From Clostridia bacterium (GTDB taxonomy: Bacteria; Bacillota; Clostridia; UBA1381): a stretch of DNA of 40,405 bases. The notes under the pieces are model-generated. The model did not search any database, was not told the origin of the DNA, and worked only from the letters and a program-made list of their open reading frames with translations. The translations under genes and the position numbers were made by a program. Location of the stretch: positions 1-40,405 of the forward strand of contig JAGASE010000008.1 of assembly GCA_017621875.1 (NCBI GenBank), read 5' to 3'. Every line of letters starts with the position of its first letter. Position 1 is the first letter of the stretch. Positions 13,568 to 21,554 of this stretch are shown here, piece by piece.

Positions 13568-14224
13568 ATGAAAAAACTACTAAGCACAATATTAACTGCG
13601 GCAATTTTATCGTCCGCTGCCGCAAATGCGGAGAAGCTTTCAAAGCCTCAACGCATGGACCTTTATAACTTCGGTATTATGGTAGGCGATGAAAACGGCG
13701 ATTTACGCCTTAATGACAGCATCACAAGAGCCGAAGCCGTAAAAATGATATGCACAGCAGGAATGCTGAGTGCATCGCCGCAAAATGCCGCATCTGCCGG
13801 CTTTCCCGACGTACCCGACACGCACTGGGCAGCCGGATACATTCAAGCTGCAAAGGAAAGCGGAATTGTCGCAGGCGATGAAAACGGTAACTTCAACCCT
13901 GAAAAAAGCGTTACAAACGAGGAATTTGTCAAAATGCTCGTCTGTCTTTTGGGCTACGGAGACTATGCACCGTATCGCGGAGGATTCCCTGCCGGCTATA
14001 CGGCAATGGCTGCCGACATAGGCCTTACCGATAACGTGACGCTTGAAGTCAACACTCCCACCGTAAGAAGCAACGCCGCAATCCTTGTATGTAATGCACT
14101 CGATATTCCTCTTTTAGCATCAGAGGACGTAGGTGACGGCACAAATTATTATCGCCTGGACGGCTCAAACGGTCTTGCATATGTAACCCTGCGTACACAG
14201 CTCTTGGGTGTTGAAAGCGAATAA
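13568..14224 (+). CDS. Secreted SLH-domain protein, third gene of BlaI-M56 operon
   Basis: 218 residues. A signal peptide (about 1-21, ending SSAAANA) is followed by SLH repeats: a first one around 25-70, a clear one with FPDVPDTHWAAGYIQAAKESGIV (from about 78), and a third up to about 180. Nearly the whole mature protein is SLH, so it probably only binds the wall, or is a sensor or competitor of S-layer attachment. It lies 18 bases after the M56 gene with AAAGGAGC as ribosome binding site, and is followed by a terminator, so it is co-regulated with the repressor and sensor. Confidence 0.88.
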   Translation: MKKLLSTILTAAILSSAAANAEKLSKPQRMDLYNFGIMVGDENGDLRLNDSITRAEAVKMICTAGMLSASPQNAASAGFPDVPDTHWAAGYIQAAKESGIVAGDENGNFNPEKSVTNEEFVKMLVCLLGYGDYAPYRGGFPAGYTAMAADIGLTDNVTLEVNTPTVRSNAAILVCNALDIPLLASEDVGDGTNYYRLDGSNGLAYVTLRTQLLGVESE

Positions 14225-14236
14225 ATCCACCCTCAT

Positions 14237-14272
14237 ATCCTGTCATTTTCCTATAAGTGACAGGATTTTTTT
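14237..14272 (+). terminator. Terminator of BlaI-M56-SLH operon
   Basis: ATCCTGTCA (14237-14245) pairs with TGACAGGAT (14258-14266) around a 12-base loop, followed by TTTTTT. Confidence 0.9.
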
Positions 14273-14296
14273 ATTTAAATTTTGTTATAATTGCTA

Positions 14297-14325
14297 TTGT
14301 ATAAAGTTCCAAAATATGATAAAAT
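14297..14325 (+). promoter_or_regulatory. Promoter of typA operon
   Basis: TTGTAT (14297-14302) and TAAAAT (14320-14325) with a 17-base spacer; start expected near 14332. Confidence 0.6.
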
Positions 14326-14369
14326 TAAACAGTATATGTAAAAAGGAATTAAATTTTGGAGGTCTTTTA

Positions 14370-16193
14370 ATGACAAATCGCGAAAACATCAGAAATATAG
14401 CAATAATTGCACACGTTGACCACGGCAAAACCACACTGGTTGACGCAATGCTCCGCCAGAGCGGAATTTTCCGCGAAAACGAACAGATAGAGGAGCGTGT
14501 AATGGACTCTAATGATTTGGAGCGTGAAAGAGGAATTACAATTCTCGCAAAAAACACCTCGCTTATGTATAAGGACATTAAAATAAACATTATCGACACA
14601 CCCGGACACGCGGACTTTGGCGGCGAGGTGGAACGCGGACTTGAAATGGCAGACGGCGTGCTTCTTTTAGTTGACGCCTTTGAGGGCTGTATGCCGCAGA
14701 CGCGTTTCGTGCTTTCAAAGGCTCTTGCACTTGACCTGAAGCCGATTATCGTTGTGAACAAGATTGACCGCCCCAACGCAAGACCTTACGAGGTTGTTGA
14801 TGAGGTGTTGGATTTATTCATCGACCTGGGTGCAACCGAGGAGCAGCTTGACACGCCTGTAATCTACGCATCGGGACGTGACGGCTGGGCAACTGCCGAA
14901 TATAACCCCGAACAGCCCAACGAGGACCTTCGCGAAATGTTTGAGCTTATAGTAAACGCTATTCCCTGCCCTGAATGTGAGGACGAGGGACCGTTTCAGA
15001 TGCTCGTTTCCAATATAGATTATGACGACTACACCGGCCGTATTGCAGTAGGCAAAATCCAACGCGGCAGAATTAAGACAGGTATGCCGCTGATTCTTTG
15101 TAAGGCGGACGGAAAAAAGGTACATGGCAAGGCTGTTAAGCTCTACACCTTTGACGGTCTTAAAAAAGAGGTCGCAGATGAGGTCGGTGCAGGCGATATG
15201 GTCGCAATTTCGGGAATCGCCGACATCAACATCGGCGACACCTTATGCGATGTAAACAACCCCGATCCGCTTCCGTTTGTAAAAATCGACGAGCCGGTGC
15301 TTTCCATGACCTTCAGTGTAAACGATTCACCGTTTGCCGGCAAGGACGGAAAATTTGTAACCTCACGTCACCTTCGCGACAGGCTTTTCCGCGAGCTGGA
15401 TTCAAACATCAGTCTTCGCGTTTCCGAGACCGATTCCACCGAGGCGTTTGTCGTTTCGGGACGAGGCGAGCTTCACTTATCCGTACTGATTGAAAACATG
15501 AGACGCGAGGGCTATGAATTTCAGGTATCAAATCCCGTTGTTATCTACAAGGAAATTGACGGAGTTAAATGTGAGCCTGTTGAACGCTTAACGGTTGACG
15601 TTCCCGAGGAATTTACCGGCGTTATTATGGATGGCGTTATCGCAAGAAAGGGCGAAATGGTGAACATGGAGCCTACCGCACAGAATTATACAAGACTTGA
15701 ATTTCTTATCCCATCACGCGGACTTATCGGCTACCGCAGCGAAATGCTGACCGCAACAAAGGGTACGGGAATTGTAAACAGTATTTTGGAAAGCTATGAG
15801 CCTTACAAGGGCGACATTCAGCCGAGAAACCGCGGTGCACTTATCGCATGGGAAAACGGTGCAAGCATCACCTATGGACTTTTTAACGCACAGGAACGCG
15901 GAACGCTCTTTATCGGTGCGGGTGTAGATGTTTACGAGGGCATGATTGTCGGCGAAAACTCACGTCAGGACGATATCGTGGTAAATGTCTGCAAGAAAAA
16001 GCACGCCACAAACACACGTGCCTCCGGCTCGGACGACGCTTTAAAGCTCGTTCCGCCAAAGGATATGTCGCTTGAACAGTGCCTTGACTTCATCGCAGAC
16101 GACGAGCTTTTGGAGGTAACTCCGAACCACCTCAGAATGAGAAAGAGAATTTTAAAAACCGACCTTCGTGCAAAAGCAAAGGCAAGGTCATAA
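14370..16193 (+). CDS. typA: Ribosome-associated GTPase TypA/BipA
   Basis: 607 residues from the ATG at 14370, which follows TTTTGGAGGTC; upstream in-frame codons precede the promoter. The translational GTPase domain is complete: AHVDHGKTT (G1, about 12-20), RGIT (switch I), DTPGHADFGGEVER (G3) and NKID (G4), then EF-G-like beta-barrel domains and the TypA-specific C-terminus. It binds ribosomes under stress and cold and helps large-subunit assembly. yhbY and the nadD-yqeK fusion follow closely, giving a ribosome and NAD-linked operon. Confidence 0.96.
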   Translation: MTNRENIRNIAIIAHVDHGKTTLVDAMLRQSGIFRENEQIEERVMDSNDLERERGITILAKNTSLMYKDIKINIIDTPGHADFGGEVERGLEMADGVLLLVDAFEGCMPQTRFVLSKALALDLKPIIVVNKIDRPNARPYEVVDEVLDLFIDLGATEEQLDTPVIYASGRDGWATAEYNPEQPNEDLREMFELIVNAIPCPECEDEGPFQMLVSNIDYDDYTGRIAVGKIQRGRIKTGMPLILCKADGKKVHGKAVKLYTFDGLKKEVADEVGAGDMVAISGIADINIGDTLCDVNNPDPLPFVKIDEPVLSMTFSVNDSPFAGKDGKFVTSRHLRDRLFRELDSNISLRVSETDSTEAFVVSGRGELHLSVLIENMRREGYEFQVSNPVVIYKEIDGVKCEPVERLTVDVPEEFTGVIMDGVIARKGEMVNMEPTAQNYTRLEFLIPSRGLIGYRSEMLTATKGTGIVNSILESYEPYKGDIQPRNRGALIAWENGASITYGLFNAQERGTLFIGAGVDVYEGMIVGENSRQDDIVVNVCKKKHATNTRASGSDDALKLVPPKDMSLEQCLDFIADDELLEVTPNHLRMRKRILKTDLRAKAKARS

Positions 16194-16223
16194 AATCTGT
16201 AATTCGGGAAAGGATATTTCTAT

Positions 16224-16526
16224 ATGATAACGAGTAAGCAGCGTGCATTTCTACGCAAGGAAGCCAACGGAATAGACCCTATCTTCCAGATAGGCAAGGG
16301 TGGAATAACAGAGGAGTTGCTTTCGCAGCTCGGCCTCGCTCTTGAAGCCCGTGAGCTTATAAAGGTTCATATTTTGGAAACGGCACTTTTAGACACCAAG
16401 CCCACAGCTAACGAAATTGCTGAACGGCTCGGTGCGGAGCCTGTACAGGCTATCGGCTCAAAATTTGTGCTGTATAAGCAAGCTAAAAATGTCAAAAACA
16501 GAAGGATTGAATTACCGAAAAAATGA
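16224..16526 (+). CDS. yhbY: YhbY/CRS1-type RNA-binding protein
   Basis: 100 residues, the whole family length. It opens with the CRM-domain signature ITSKQRAFLRKEAN and contains the RNA-binding turn GKGG (residues 24-27) and RELIKVHIL. In bacteria the protein associates with 50S precursors and is thought to assist ribosome assembly. It starts 30 bases after typA, with a GGGAAAGGA ribosome binding site, and its stop overlaps the start of the next gene by four bases (ATGA). Confidence 0.93.
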   Translation: MITSKQRAFLRKEANGIDPIFQIGKGGITEELLSQLGLALEARELIKVHILETALLDTKPTANEIAERLGAEPVQAIGSKFVLYKQAKNVKNRRIELPKK

Positions 16527-17632
16527 GAAAAACAGCTATTTTGGGCGGAACCTTCGACCCTATTCACAACGGACATCTTAAAATAGCCGAGGCGGCACTA
16601 AAAGAATATCACCTTGACCGGGTGATATTTTTGACAAGCGGAAACCCTCCTCACAAAAAGGACCGCAGGATTCTTGACGCAAAAATACGCCACATCATGG
16701 TAAAGCGTGCCACCAGCGGCATAGACGGCTTTGAGTCATGTGACTGGGAGGTTAACCGCAAGGAATATTCTTATACGGTAAACACCCTAAAATATTTTAA
16801 TGAGCTTTATCCCGATGACGAGATTTATTTCATTATCGGCGGCGATTCCTTGAGGGATTTTGACAAATGGTATATGCCGCAGGAAATTTTAAAGCTCTGC
16901 ACGCTCCTGGTTTATGACCGCAGCGGCGGACAACTCAAATCGGATTTTGCAAAAATAATCCCTGGCGAAAAAATCGATATTTCCTCCACCAAAATCCGCG
17001 AAATGGTCGCAAACGGCGAGGATATCTCGCACTTAGTACCGAAAGCGGTAAATGATTTTATACTTCGGAATAATTTATATAAAGAAATTCCCGATTTTGA
17101 GGCACACCTAAAAACAATGCTGAAGCCGGAGCGATTTGCACATAGTCTCGGTGTTCGCGATACTGCAGCACAAATGGCGGAGATTTTCGGTGCAGACGTT
17201 GAAAAAGCACGCATTGCGGGGCTTTTGCATGATAATGCAAAAAATATGGACAACATATATTCCCGCTGCACCGACCTTGAGGTTGAGCTTGACGAGTTTG
17301 AAAAAGAAAATCCGGGACTCGTCCACGCAAAGCTTGGTGCGGAAACTGCAAAGTGTGAGTTTTATATAACAGATTCGGAAATTCTTGATGCAATCCGCTG
17401 GCACACAGTCGGAAGGCCCAAAATGAGCCTTTTGGAGAAAATTGTTTTTGTCGCCGACTTAACCGAGCCGGGACGCAGCTTTCCCGATGCACCCCTCCTG
17501 CGTAAGCTGGCGTTTTCCGACATTGATAAGGCACTTTTTGAGTGCGTCAGCTCAACAATTAAGATTAACAAAATGCGTGGTGCGAAAATTCATCCGAATG
17601 CTTATGAAATTATAAATGAGCTAAAGAAATAG
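16523..17632 (+). CDS. nadD: NadD-YqeK fusion: nicotinate-nucleotide adenylyltransferase plus HD hydrolase
   Basis: 369 residues, about the sum of two normally separate proteins. Residues 1 to about 190 are NadD, with GGTFDPIHNGH (8-18) for nucleotide binding and ISSTKIRE (about 152-159). It adenylates nicotinate mononucleotide in NAD synthesis. Residues about 195-369 are a YqeK-type HD domain, with RFAHSLGVRD (about 205), LLHDNAK (about 235) and a further histidine in RWHTVGR (about 290). YqeK enzymes cleave diadenosine tetraphosphate to ADP. In Bacillus the two are adjacent genes, so the fusion makes a bifunctional protein. Four-base overlap with yhbY. Confidence 0.93.
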   Translation: MRKTAILGGTFDPIHNGHLKIAEAALKEYHLDRVIFLTSGNPPHKKDRRILDAKIRHIMVKRATSGIDGFESCDWEVNRKEYSYTVNTLKYFNELYPDDEIYFIIGGDSLRDFDKWYMPQEILKLCTLLVYDRSGGQLKSDFAKIIPGEKIDISSTKIREMVANGEDISHLVPKAVNDFILRNNLYKEIPDFEAHLKTMLKPERFAHSLGVRDTAAQMAEIFGADVEKARIAGLLHDNAKNMDNIYSRCTDLEVELDEFEKENPGLVHAKLGAETAKCEFYITDSEILDAIRWHTVGRPKMSLLEKIVFVADLTEPGRSFPDAPLLRKLAFSDIDKALFECVSSTIKINKMRGAKIHPNAYEIINELKK

Positions 17633-17654
17633 TTTTTGTTTATTTCATATAAAC

Positions 17655-17674
17655 AAGCTTTAAGCTTTTTTTTT
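17655..17674 (+). terminator. Weak terminator after nadD-yqeK
   Basis: A short stem AAGCT/AGCTT (17655-17659 with 17663-17667) is followed by seven T. A second small hairpin, TTGTTTAT/ATAAACAA, lies just before it. The short stems make efficient termination uncertain. Confidence 0.45.
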
Positions 17675-17704
17675 AAATTAATGCAGTTTTTTTCTTTTAA
17701 AATA

Positions 17705-17733
17705 TTGACAATATTGTTTGCTTGTGGTAAAAT
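17705..17733 (+). promoter_or_regulatory. Promoter of secreted-protein gene
   Basis: TTGACA (17705-17710) and TAAAAT (17728-17733) with a 17-base spacer; start expected near 17740, leaving a leader of about 55 bases. Confidence 0.8.
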
Positions 17734-17794
17734 AGTAGAGTATAAAAGGATATTATGCATGTATAGGATTAAATAGAAGGAAGGAAAGATATTA

Positions 17795-18562
17795 ATGAAA
17801 AAGTTAGTTTCAGTAGTATTGGCTGCTTTAGTTATGACTTTTTCTGCAACTGCGTTTGCAGCAGAAGCGGGCGAGCTTAGTAGTTCAAGAAACAGCGTTA
17901 CCACTCTCGCCGGTGAAGTAACAGCGAGCAGTATCCCGGGCTTCAGACCCACAGACACACTTTTGTTCAACCTTAGCGGATTAACTACAGAAAACCAGAT
18001 GACGCTTATTAGCTACAAGGTTAACAGCGAGGGCGTTGAAGCTGATTTGGACAACACTACAATTCAGTACATAAATCAGTACACCTTAGATGCAGATACT
18101 AAGGAAATTAAGTACACTATCAGAGATATTGAAGAGGGTATTTATAAAATCGTTATCAACGACGGTACCACAACTCTCAACTATTTCTACAAGGTTGGAA
18201 ATCCTCAGATTGAGCTGATTAGGGGTGCAAATGATACTGATTACATTACTAAAGAAGAATATACCGAGGACGGTGTTTACTCAATTGCATTTGTTGCAAA
18301 GGCTTCACTCGGACCTAATGTTTCTTTTGAGGAAGTAGGTATTTCGGACGTTGGATTCTATGTTGAAAATACAGCTGCCGAAAACAAAAATTACACCGCT
18401 ACATTGACAAACGAGAAGCTTACAGAGTTGTATAAAGCTGTAGAAACCGATGGTGACTGCAATATTTACTACGGTGTTACAATCTATAATATACCTGCAG
18501 ACACTGATGTTTCTACTATCAAGGTTGAGCCGCAGCTCATTCCGACATCGGATGTTGAATAA
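17795..18562 (+). CDS. Secreted protein of unknown function
   Basis: 255 residues. A clear signal peptide (MKKLVSVVLAALVMTFSATAFA, cut after about residue 22) is followed by an acidic, Thr/Asn-rich, largely beta-strand sequence with no cysteines, catalytic motif or anchor. Phe-Leu-Phe and Tyr-rich strands suggest one or two immunoglobulin-like domains. I do not recognise a family. It has a strong promoter and a GGAAGGAAAG site, so it may be abundant. The 64-aa peptide gene follows 15 bases later on the same transcript, suggesting related roles. Confidence 0.85.
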   Translation: MKKLVSVVLAALVMTFSATAFAAEAGELSSSRNSVTTLAGEVTASSIPGFRPTDTLLFNLSGLTTENQMTLISYKVNSEGVEADLDNTTIQYINQYTLDADTKEIKYTIRDIEEGIYKIVINDGTTTLNYFYKVGNPQIELIRGANDTDYITKEEYTEDGVYSIAFVAKASLGPNVSFEEVGISDVGFYVENTAAENKNYTATLTNEKLTELYKAVETDGDCNIYYGVTIYNIPADTDVSTIKVEPQLIPTSDVE

Positions 18563-18577
18563 GGAGGTATATGCATT

Positions 18578-18772
18578 ATGAAAAAGACTTACATCAAACC
18601 AAGCCTCCAAATGGAGAAATTCGCTGTTGAAAGTATCATGACACAAGTAAGTGACATTCTTGGAGGTAAAACTCTTTTGGACTTGGGTATTGAGCTTGAA
18701 AACGGCGGAGACATAAATTTTAGCGATGGTAATACATTGCAGAGTATTGATTACAAAGCTTTCTTGCTTTAA
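18578..18772 (+). CDS. 64-aa peptide of the MKKxYxKP type, unknown
   Basis: ATG at 18578 follows a strong AAGGAGG site that overlaps the stop of the secreted-protein gene, and a terminator follows the stop. The peptide starts MKKTYIKPSLQMEKF, a start shared by many small proteins of gut Firmicutes and Bacteroidetes, some annotated as candidate ribosomally made peptide precursors. The rest is acidic and Gly/Asp/Asn-rich (GGKTLLDLGIELENGGDIN) with no cysteine and no signal peptide. No modification enzyme or exporter is nearby, so a precursor role is not supported locally. Confidence 0.75.
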   Translation: MKKTYIKPSLQMEKFAVESIMTQVSDILGGKTLLDLGIELENGGDINFSDGNTLQSIDYKAFLL

Positions 18773-18777
18773 AAACC

Positions 18778-18803
18778 AAAAGACGCACAGCTGTGCGTCT
18801 TTT
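18778..18803. terminator. Bidirectional terminator between the 64-aa gene and hydF
   Basis: A perfect palindrome with an 11-bp stem (AAAGACGCACA with its complement), loop AGCT, and T runs on both strands. It ends the + strand unit six bases after the stop and can also end hydF on the - strand. Confidence 0.9.
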
Positions 18804-18860
18804 ATTTTATCCTTATTATTTATCAATCGGTATTTTTTTGCATATTTTTTCAGGTGCTGC

Positions 18861-20063
18861 TTAATCCAAAATACTCAAAACCTCCGGGAATACCTCTAAG
18901 CTACGTTTTAAAATTCCGTTCATTTGTGCAATCGCAACACCATAATTCGTCATCGGGATTTCCAAATCCTCTGCAAATGCAATCCTCGAATGCATTTCGC
19001 GGCTATTCAGCATACAGCCTCCGCAATGTATCACAAGTGCAAACCTTGATAAATCCTCCGGGAACTCCGTTCCTGACGTAAACTCAAATTCAACACTTTT
19101 GCCGGTATAGCTCCTTATCCAGCCGGGCAGCTTAACTGTTCCTATATCATTGCACTGGCGATGATGCGTACAACCCTCGGAAATAAGAATTTTATCTCCG
19201 TCACGAAGCTTATCAAGCTGTGCCGCACCACGCACAAGGCTTTCCAGATTTCCCTTATACCTTGCAAACAATATTGAAAATGATGTGAGCTTGACGGCGT
19301 TTGGAACAATTTTGGAAACCGCACCAAACACCTGCGAATCGGTAATAACCAGCTTTGGCTCGCCGGACAGCTTTTTGAGCGTTTCGCCAAGCTCGCTGTC
19401 GCGGCAGGCAACCGCCATCGCTCCCGAATCCAATATATCGCGTATAGTCTGCTGCTGCGGCAAAATTAACCGTCCCTTCGGAGCAGCCTCGTCAATCGGA
19501 ATTACCAAAACTATTACGTCTTTACTGCAAATAAGGTCGGACACAATTCTTTTATCCTCTTTACTTTTCTTCAAAAGGCGTGCCATTTTTTCCTTAAGCT
19601 CAAAAATATTTGTTCCTAAAGCCGCACTCACGCAAATTTCATTATCTCCTATTTGCGAGCACCGCTGCGACAAATCACATTTATTATAAGCAATAATATA
19701 CGGGATTTTTTTCTTTTCAAATGCGGCAAGCAGCTCCTTGTCCGCGTCCTGCAGCCCTATCGTTATATCAACACAAAGCACTGCTATATCGGTATAATTG
19801 AGAGCCTGCTTTGCCTTCTTTATTCGCAGGCTTCCAAGCTCACCCTCATCATCGACTCCCGGTGTATCTATTATGACAACAGGTCCTAAAGGCAAAAGCT
19901 CCATCGCCTTTTTGACCGGGTCGGTGGTTGTGCCTTTAACATCGGAAACCACCGCCAAATCCTGCCCCGTTACCGCATTTACAAGGCTTGATTTTCCCGC
20001 ATTTCTCCTGCCGAAAAAGCCTATATGAACACGCTCCGCTGATACAGTATCATTAAGTCCCAT
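18861..20063 (-). CDS. hydF: [FeFe]-hydrogenase maturation GTPase HydF
   Basis: 400 residues, normal length. The N-terminal GTPase has GRRNAGKSS (about 18-26), DTPGVDD (about 65) and NKCD (about 127). The C-terminal scaffold region has the iron-sulfur ligands CTHH (about 299) and HCGGC (about 346). HydF is the scaffold on which HydE and HydG build the 2Fe subcluster of [FeFe] hydrogenase, so the organism should make hydrogen. hydE, hydG and the hydrogenase itself are not in this window. The gene has its own promoter and a terminator-like hairpin in its leader; the start follows AAAGGAG. Confidence 0.95.
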   Translation of the reverse strand: MGLNDTVSAERVHIGFFGRRNAGKSSLVNAVTGQDLAVVSDVKGTTTDPVKKAMELLPLGPVVIIDTPGVDDEGELGSLRIKKAKQALNYTDIAVLCVDITIGLQDADKELLAAFEKKKIPYIIAYNKCDLSQRCSQIGDNEICVSAALGTNIFELKEKMARLLKKSKEDKRIVSDLICSKDVIVLVIPIDEAAPKGRLILPQQQTIRDILDSGAMAVACRDSELGETLKKLSGEPKLVITDSQVFGAVSKIVPNAVKLTSFSILFARYKGNLESLVRGAAQLDKLRDGDKILISEGCTHHRQCNDIGTVKLPGWIRSYTGKSVEFEFTSGTEFPEDLSRFALVIHCGGCMLNSREMHSRIAFAEDLEIPMTNYGVAIAQMNGILKRSLEVFPEVLSILD

Positions 20064-20085
20064 TTAATCAACTCCTTTGGAATAC

Positions 20086-20118
20086 AAAAAGCAAGGAGAT
20101 TTTATATTCAAGCCTTGC
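20086..20118 (-). promoter_or_regulatory. Terminator-like hairpin in the hydF leader
   Basis: On the - strand, GCAAGG (20113-20118) pairs with CCTTGC (20091-20096) and is followed by TTTTT (20086-20090), all between the promoter and the hydF ribosome binding site. The loop is 16 bases long. It could be an attenuator or just a leftover. No riboswitch fold was recognised. Confidence 0.5.
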
Positions 20119-20126
20119 CCTGAATT

Positions 20127-20155
20127 ATTTTAACATATCAGTGCTTAAAAAGCAA
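20127..20155 (-). promoter_or_regulatory. Promoter of hydF
   Basis: TTGCTT (20150-20155) and TAAAAT (20127-20132) with a 17-base spacer on the - strand. The TTGCTT box coincides with the T-rich tail of the upstream citrate synthase terminator. Confidence 0.65.
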
Positions 20156-20176
20156 GGCTGAACAAGATGTTCAGCC
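20156..20176 (-). terminator. Terminator of the nusB-to-citrate synthase operon
   Basis: On the - strand a 9-bp stem, GGCTGAACA with TGTTCAGCC, and a 3-base loop, starting one base after the citrate synthase stop, followed by TTGCTTTTT. Confidence 0.88.
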
Positions 20177-20177
20177 C

Positions 20178-21539
20178 TTAATTATTTTTTCTTTCCTGCA
20201 TAGGTATATACGCTGTATGCTTTGCAACATTTTTATACGCAGGACGCACAATTTTGCTCGAGTTCATAAGCTCCTCTATACGGTGTGCACTCCAGCCGGC
20301 AATTCTCGCAATCGCAAAAATCGGAGTATAAAGCTCAAGCGGAAGCCCCAGCATACGATATACAAAGCCGGAATAAAAGTCCACATTTGCACTTACCGGG
20401 CGGTTACGCTTTTCCTTGAGCAGCTCCGGTGCAATTCTTTCCACCATCTGATAAAGTGCAAGCTCCTTCTCCGTGCCCTTTTCCTTGGCAAGCATTCCCA
20501 CATACTGCTTTAAAATTGTAGTCCTCGGATCGGAAAGCGAATAAACTGCATGTCCGATACCGTAGATAAGACCGCTCTTATCAAACACCTTTTTATCTAA
20601 AATCTTGCGAAGATACTCGCGAACCTCGTCTTCGTCCTCCCAATTCTTCACGTTCTGCTGAATGTCGGTAAACATTTCCACAACCTTTTTATTTGCACCG
20701 CCGTGCTTAGGTCCTTTCAGTGAGCCAAGCGACGCCGCAACCGAGGAATATGTATCTGTACCAGATGAGGAAACAACATGCGTTGTAAATGTCGAGTTAT
20801 TTCCGCCGCCATGCTCCGCCTGTACCACCAGACAGATATCCAAAAGCTTAGCCTCAAGCTCAGTGTACTTTGTATCGGGACGCAGCATATACAAAATTGC
20901 CTCCGCCGTTGACAGCTCCGAAGGCGGCGTATGTATAAACAAGCTGTGTCCTCTCTGATAGTGGTTATACGCATGATATCCGTAAACTGACAGCAGCGGA
21001 AAGAGTGCTATAAGCTGCAGGCTTTGTCTTAAAACATTGTCAATATCGGTATCATCGGAACGCTCATCATAAGAATACAGTGTCAAAACGCTCCTTGCAA
21101 GGGTGTTCATCATATCGCGTGACGGTGCCTTCATGATAATGTCCCTGACAAAGCTGGTCGGCAGCTTTCGGTACTCCGAAATCAGCTCCCTGAAGTCCGC
21201 AAGCTCCTTATCTGTCGGCTGCTCGCCAAATATCAAAAGGTAGCAAACCTCCTCAAAACCGAATCGCCCTTCGCTTGTAAAGCCCTCAACAATCTGCTCT
21301 ATATCAATTCCGTGATAATACAGCTTTCCCTCACACGGAATCATTTCACCATCGTCTATAGTATAGGACTTAACCTCACCAACCTCGGTAAGACCGGTCA
21401 AAACTCCCCGACCGCTTTTATATCTGAGTCCTCGTTTTACCTCGTATTTATCATATAATTCAGGGTCAATATGACCGTTATTTGTGCATTTTTCCGCCAA
21501 ATTCTGTATCATTGGCAAAAGCTCTGAAAATCTGTTCAT
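20178..21539 (-). CDS. gltA: Citrate synthase
   Basis: 453 residues. The catalytic triad of citrate synthases is present: AEHGGGNNST (His, about 240), GIGHAVY (His, about 327) and NVDFYSG (Asp, about 384). GPKHGGANKKV (about 287) is the usual substrate-binding strand. The large size and N-terminal helical extension resemble the clostridial and archaeal-like Si-type enzymes. It condenses acetyl-CoA and oxaloacetate; a methylcitrate activity cannot be excluded. It is the last gene of the long - strand operon, 15 bases after holB. No other citric-acid-cycle gene is nearby, so it likely serves glutamate synthesis. Confidence 0.93.
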   Translation of the reverse strand: MNRFSELLPMIQNLAEKCTNNGHIDPELYDKYEVKRGLRYKSGRGVLTGLTEVGEVKSYTIDDGEMIPCEGKLYYHGIDIEQIVEGFTSEGRFGFEEVCYLLIFGEQPTDKELADFRELISEYRKLPTSFVRDIIMKAPSRDMMNTLARSVLTLYSYDERSDDTDIDNVLRQSLQLIALFPLLSVYGYHAYNHYQRGHSLFIHTPPSELSTAEAILYMLRPDTKYTELEAKLLDICLVVQAEHGGGNNSTFTTHVVSSSGTDTYSSVAASLGSLKGPKHGGANKKVVEMFTDIQQNVKNWEDEDEVREYLRKILDKKVFDKSGLIYGIGHAVYSLSDPRTTILKQYVGMLAKEKGTEKELALYQMVERIAPELLKEKRNRPVSANVDFYSGFVYRMLGLPLELYTPIFAIARIAGWSAHRIEELMNSSKIVRPAYKNVAKHTAYIPMQERKNN

Positions 21540-21554
21540 TGGTTTTTCTCCTTG

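Noticed and set aside
18578-18772. Confident RiPP precursor
   Set aside because: No modifying enzyme, protease or exporter in the window; only the N-terminal start resembles such peptides.
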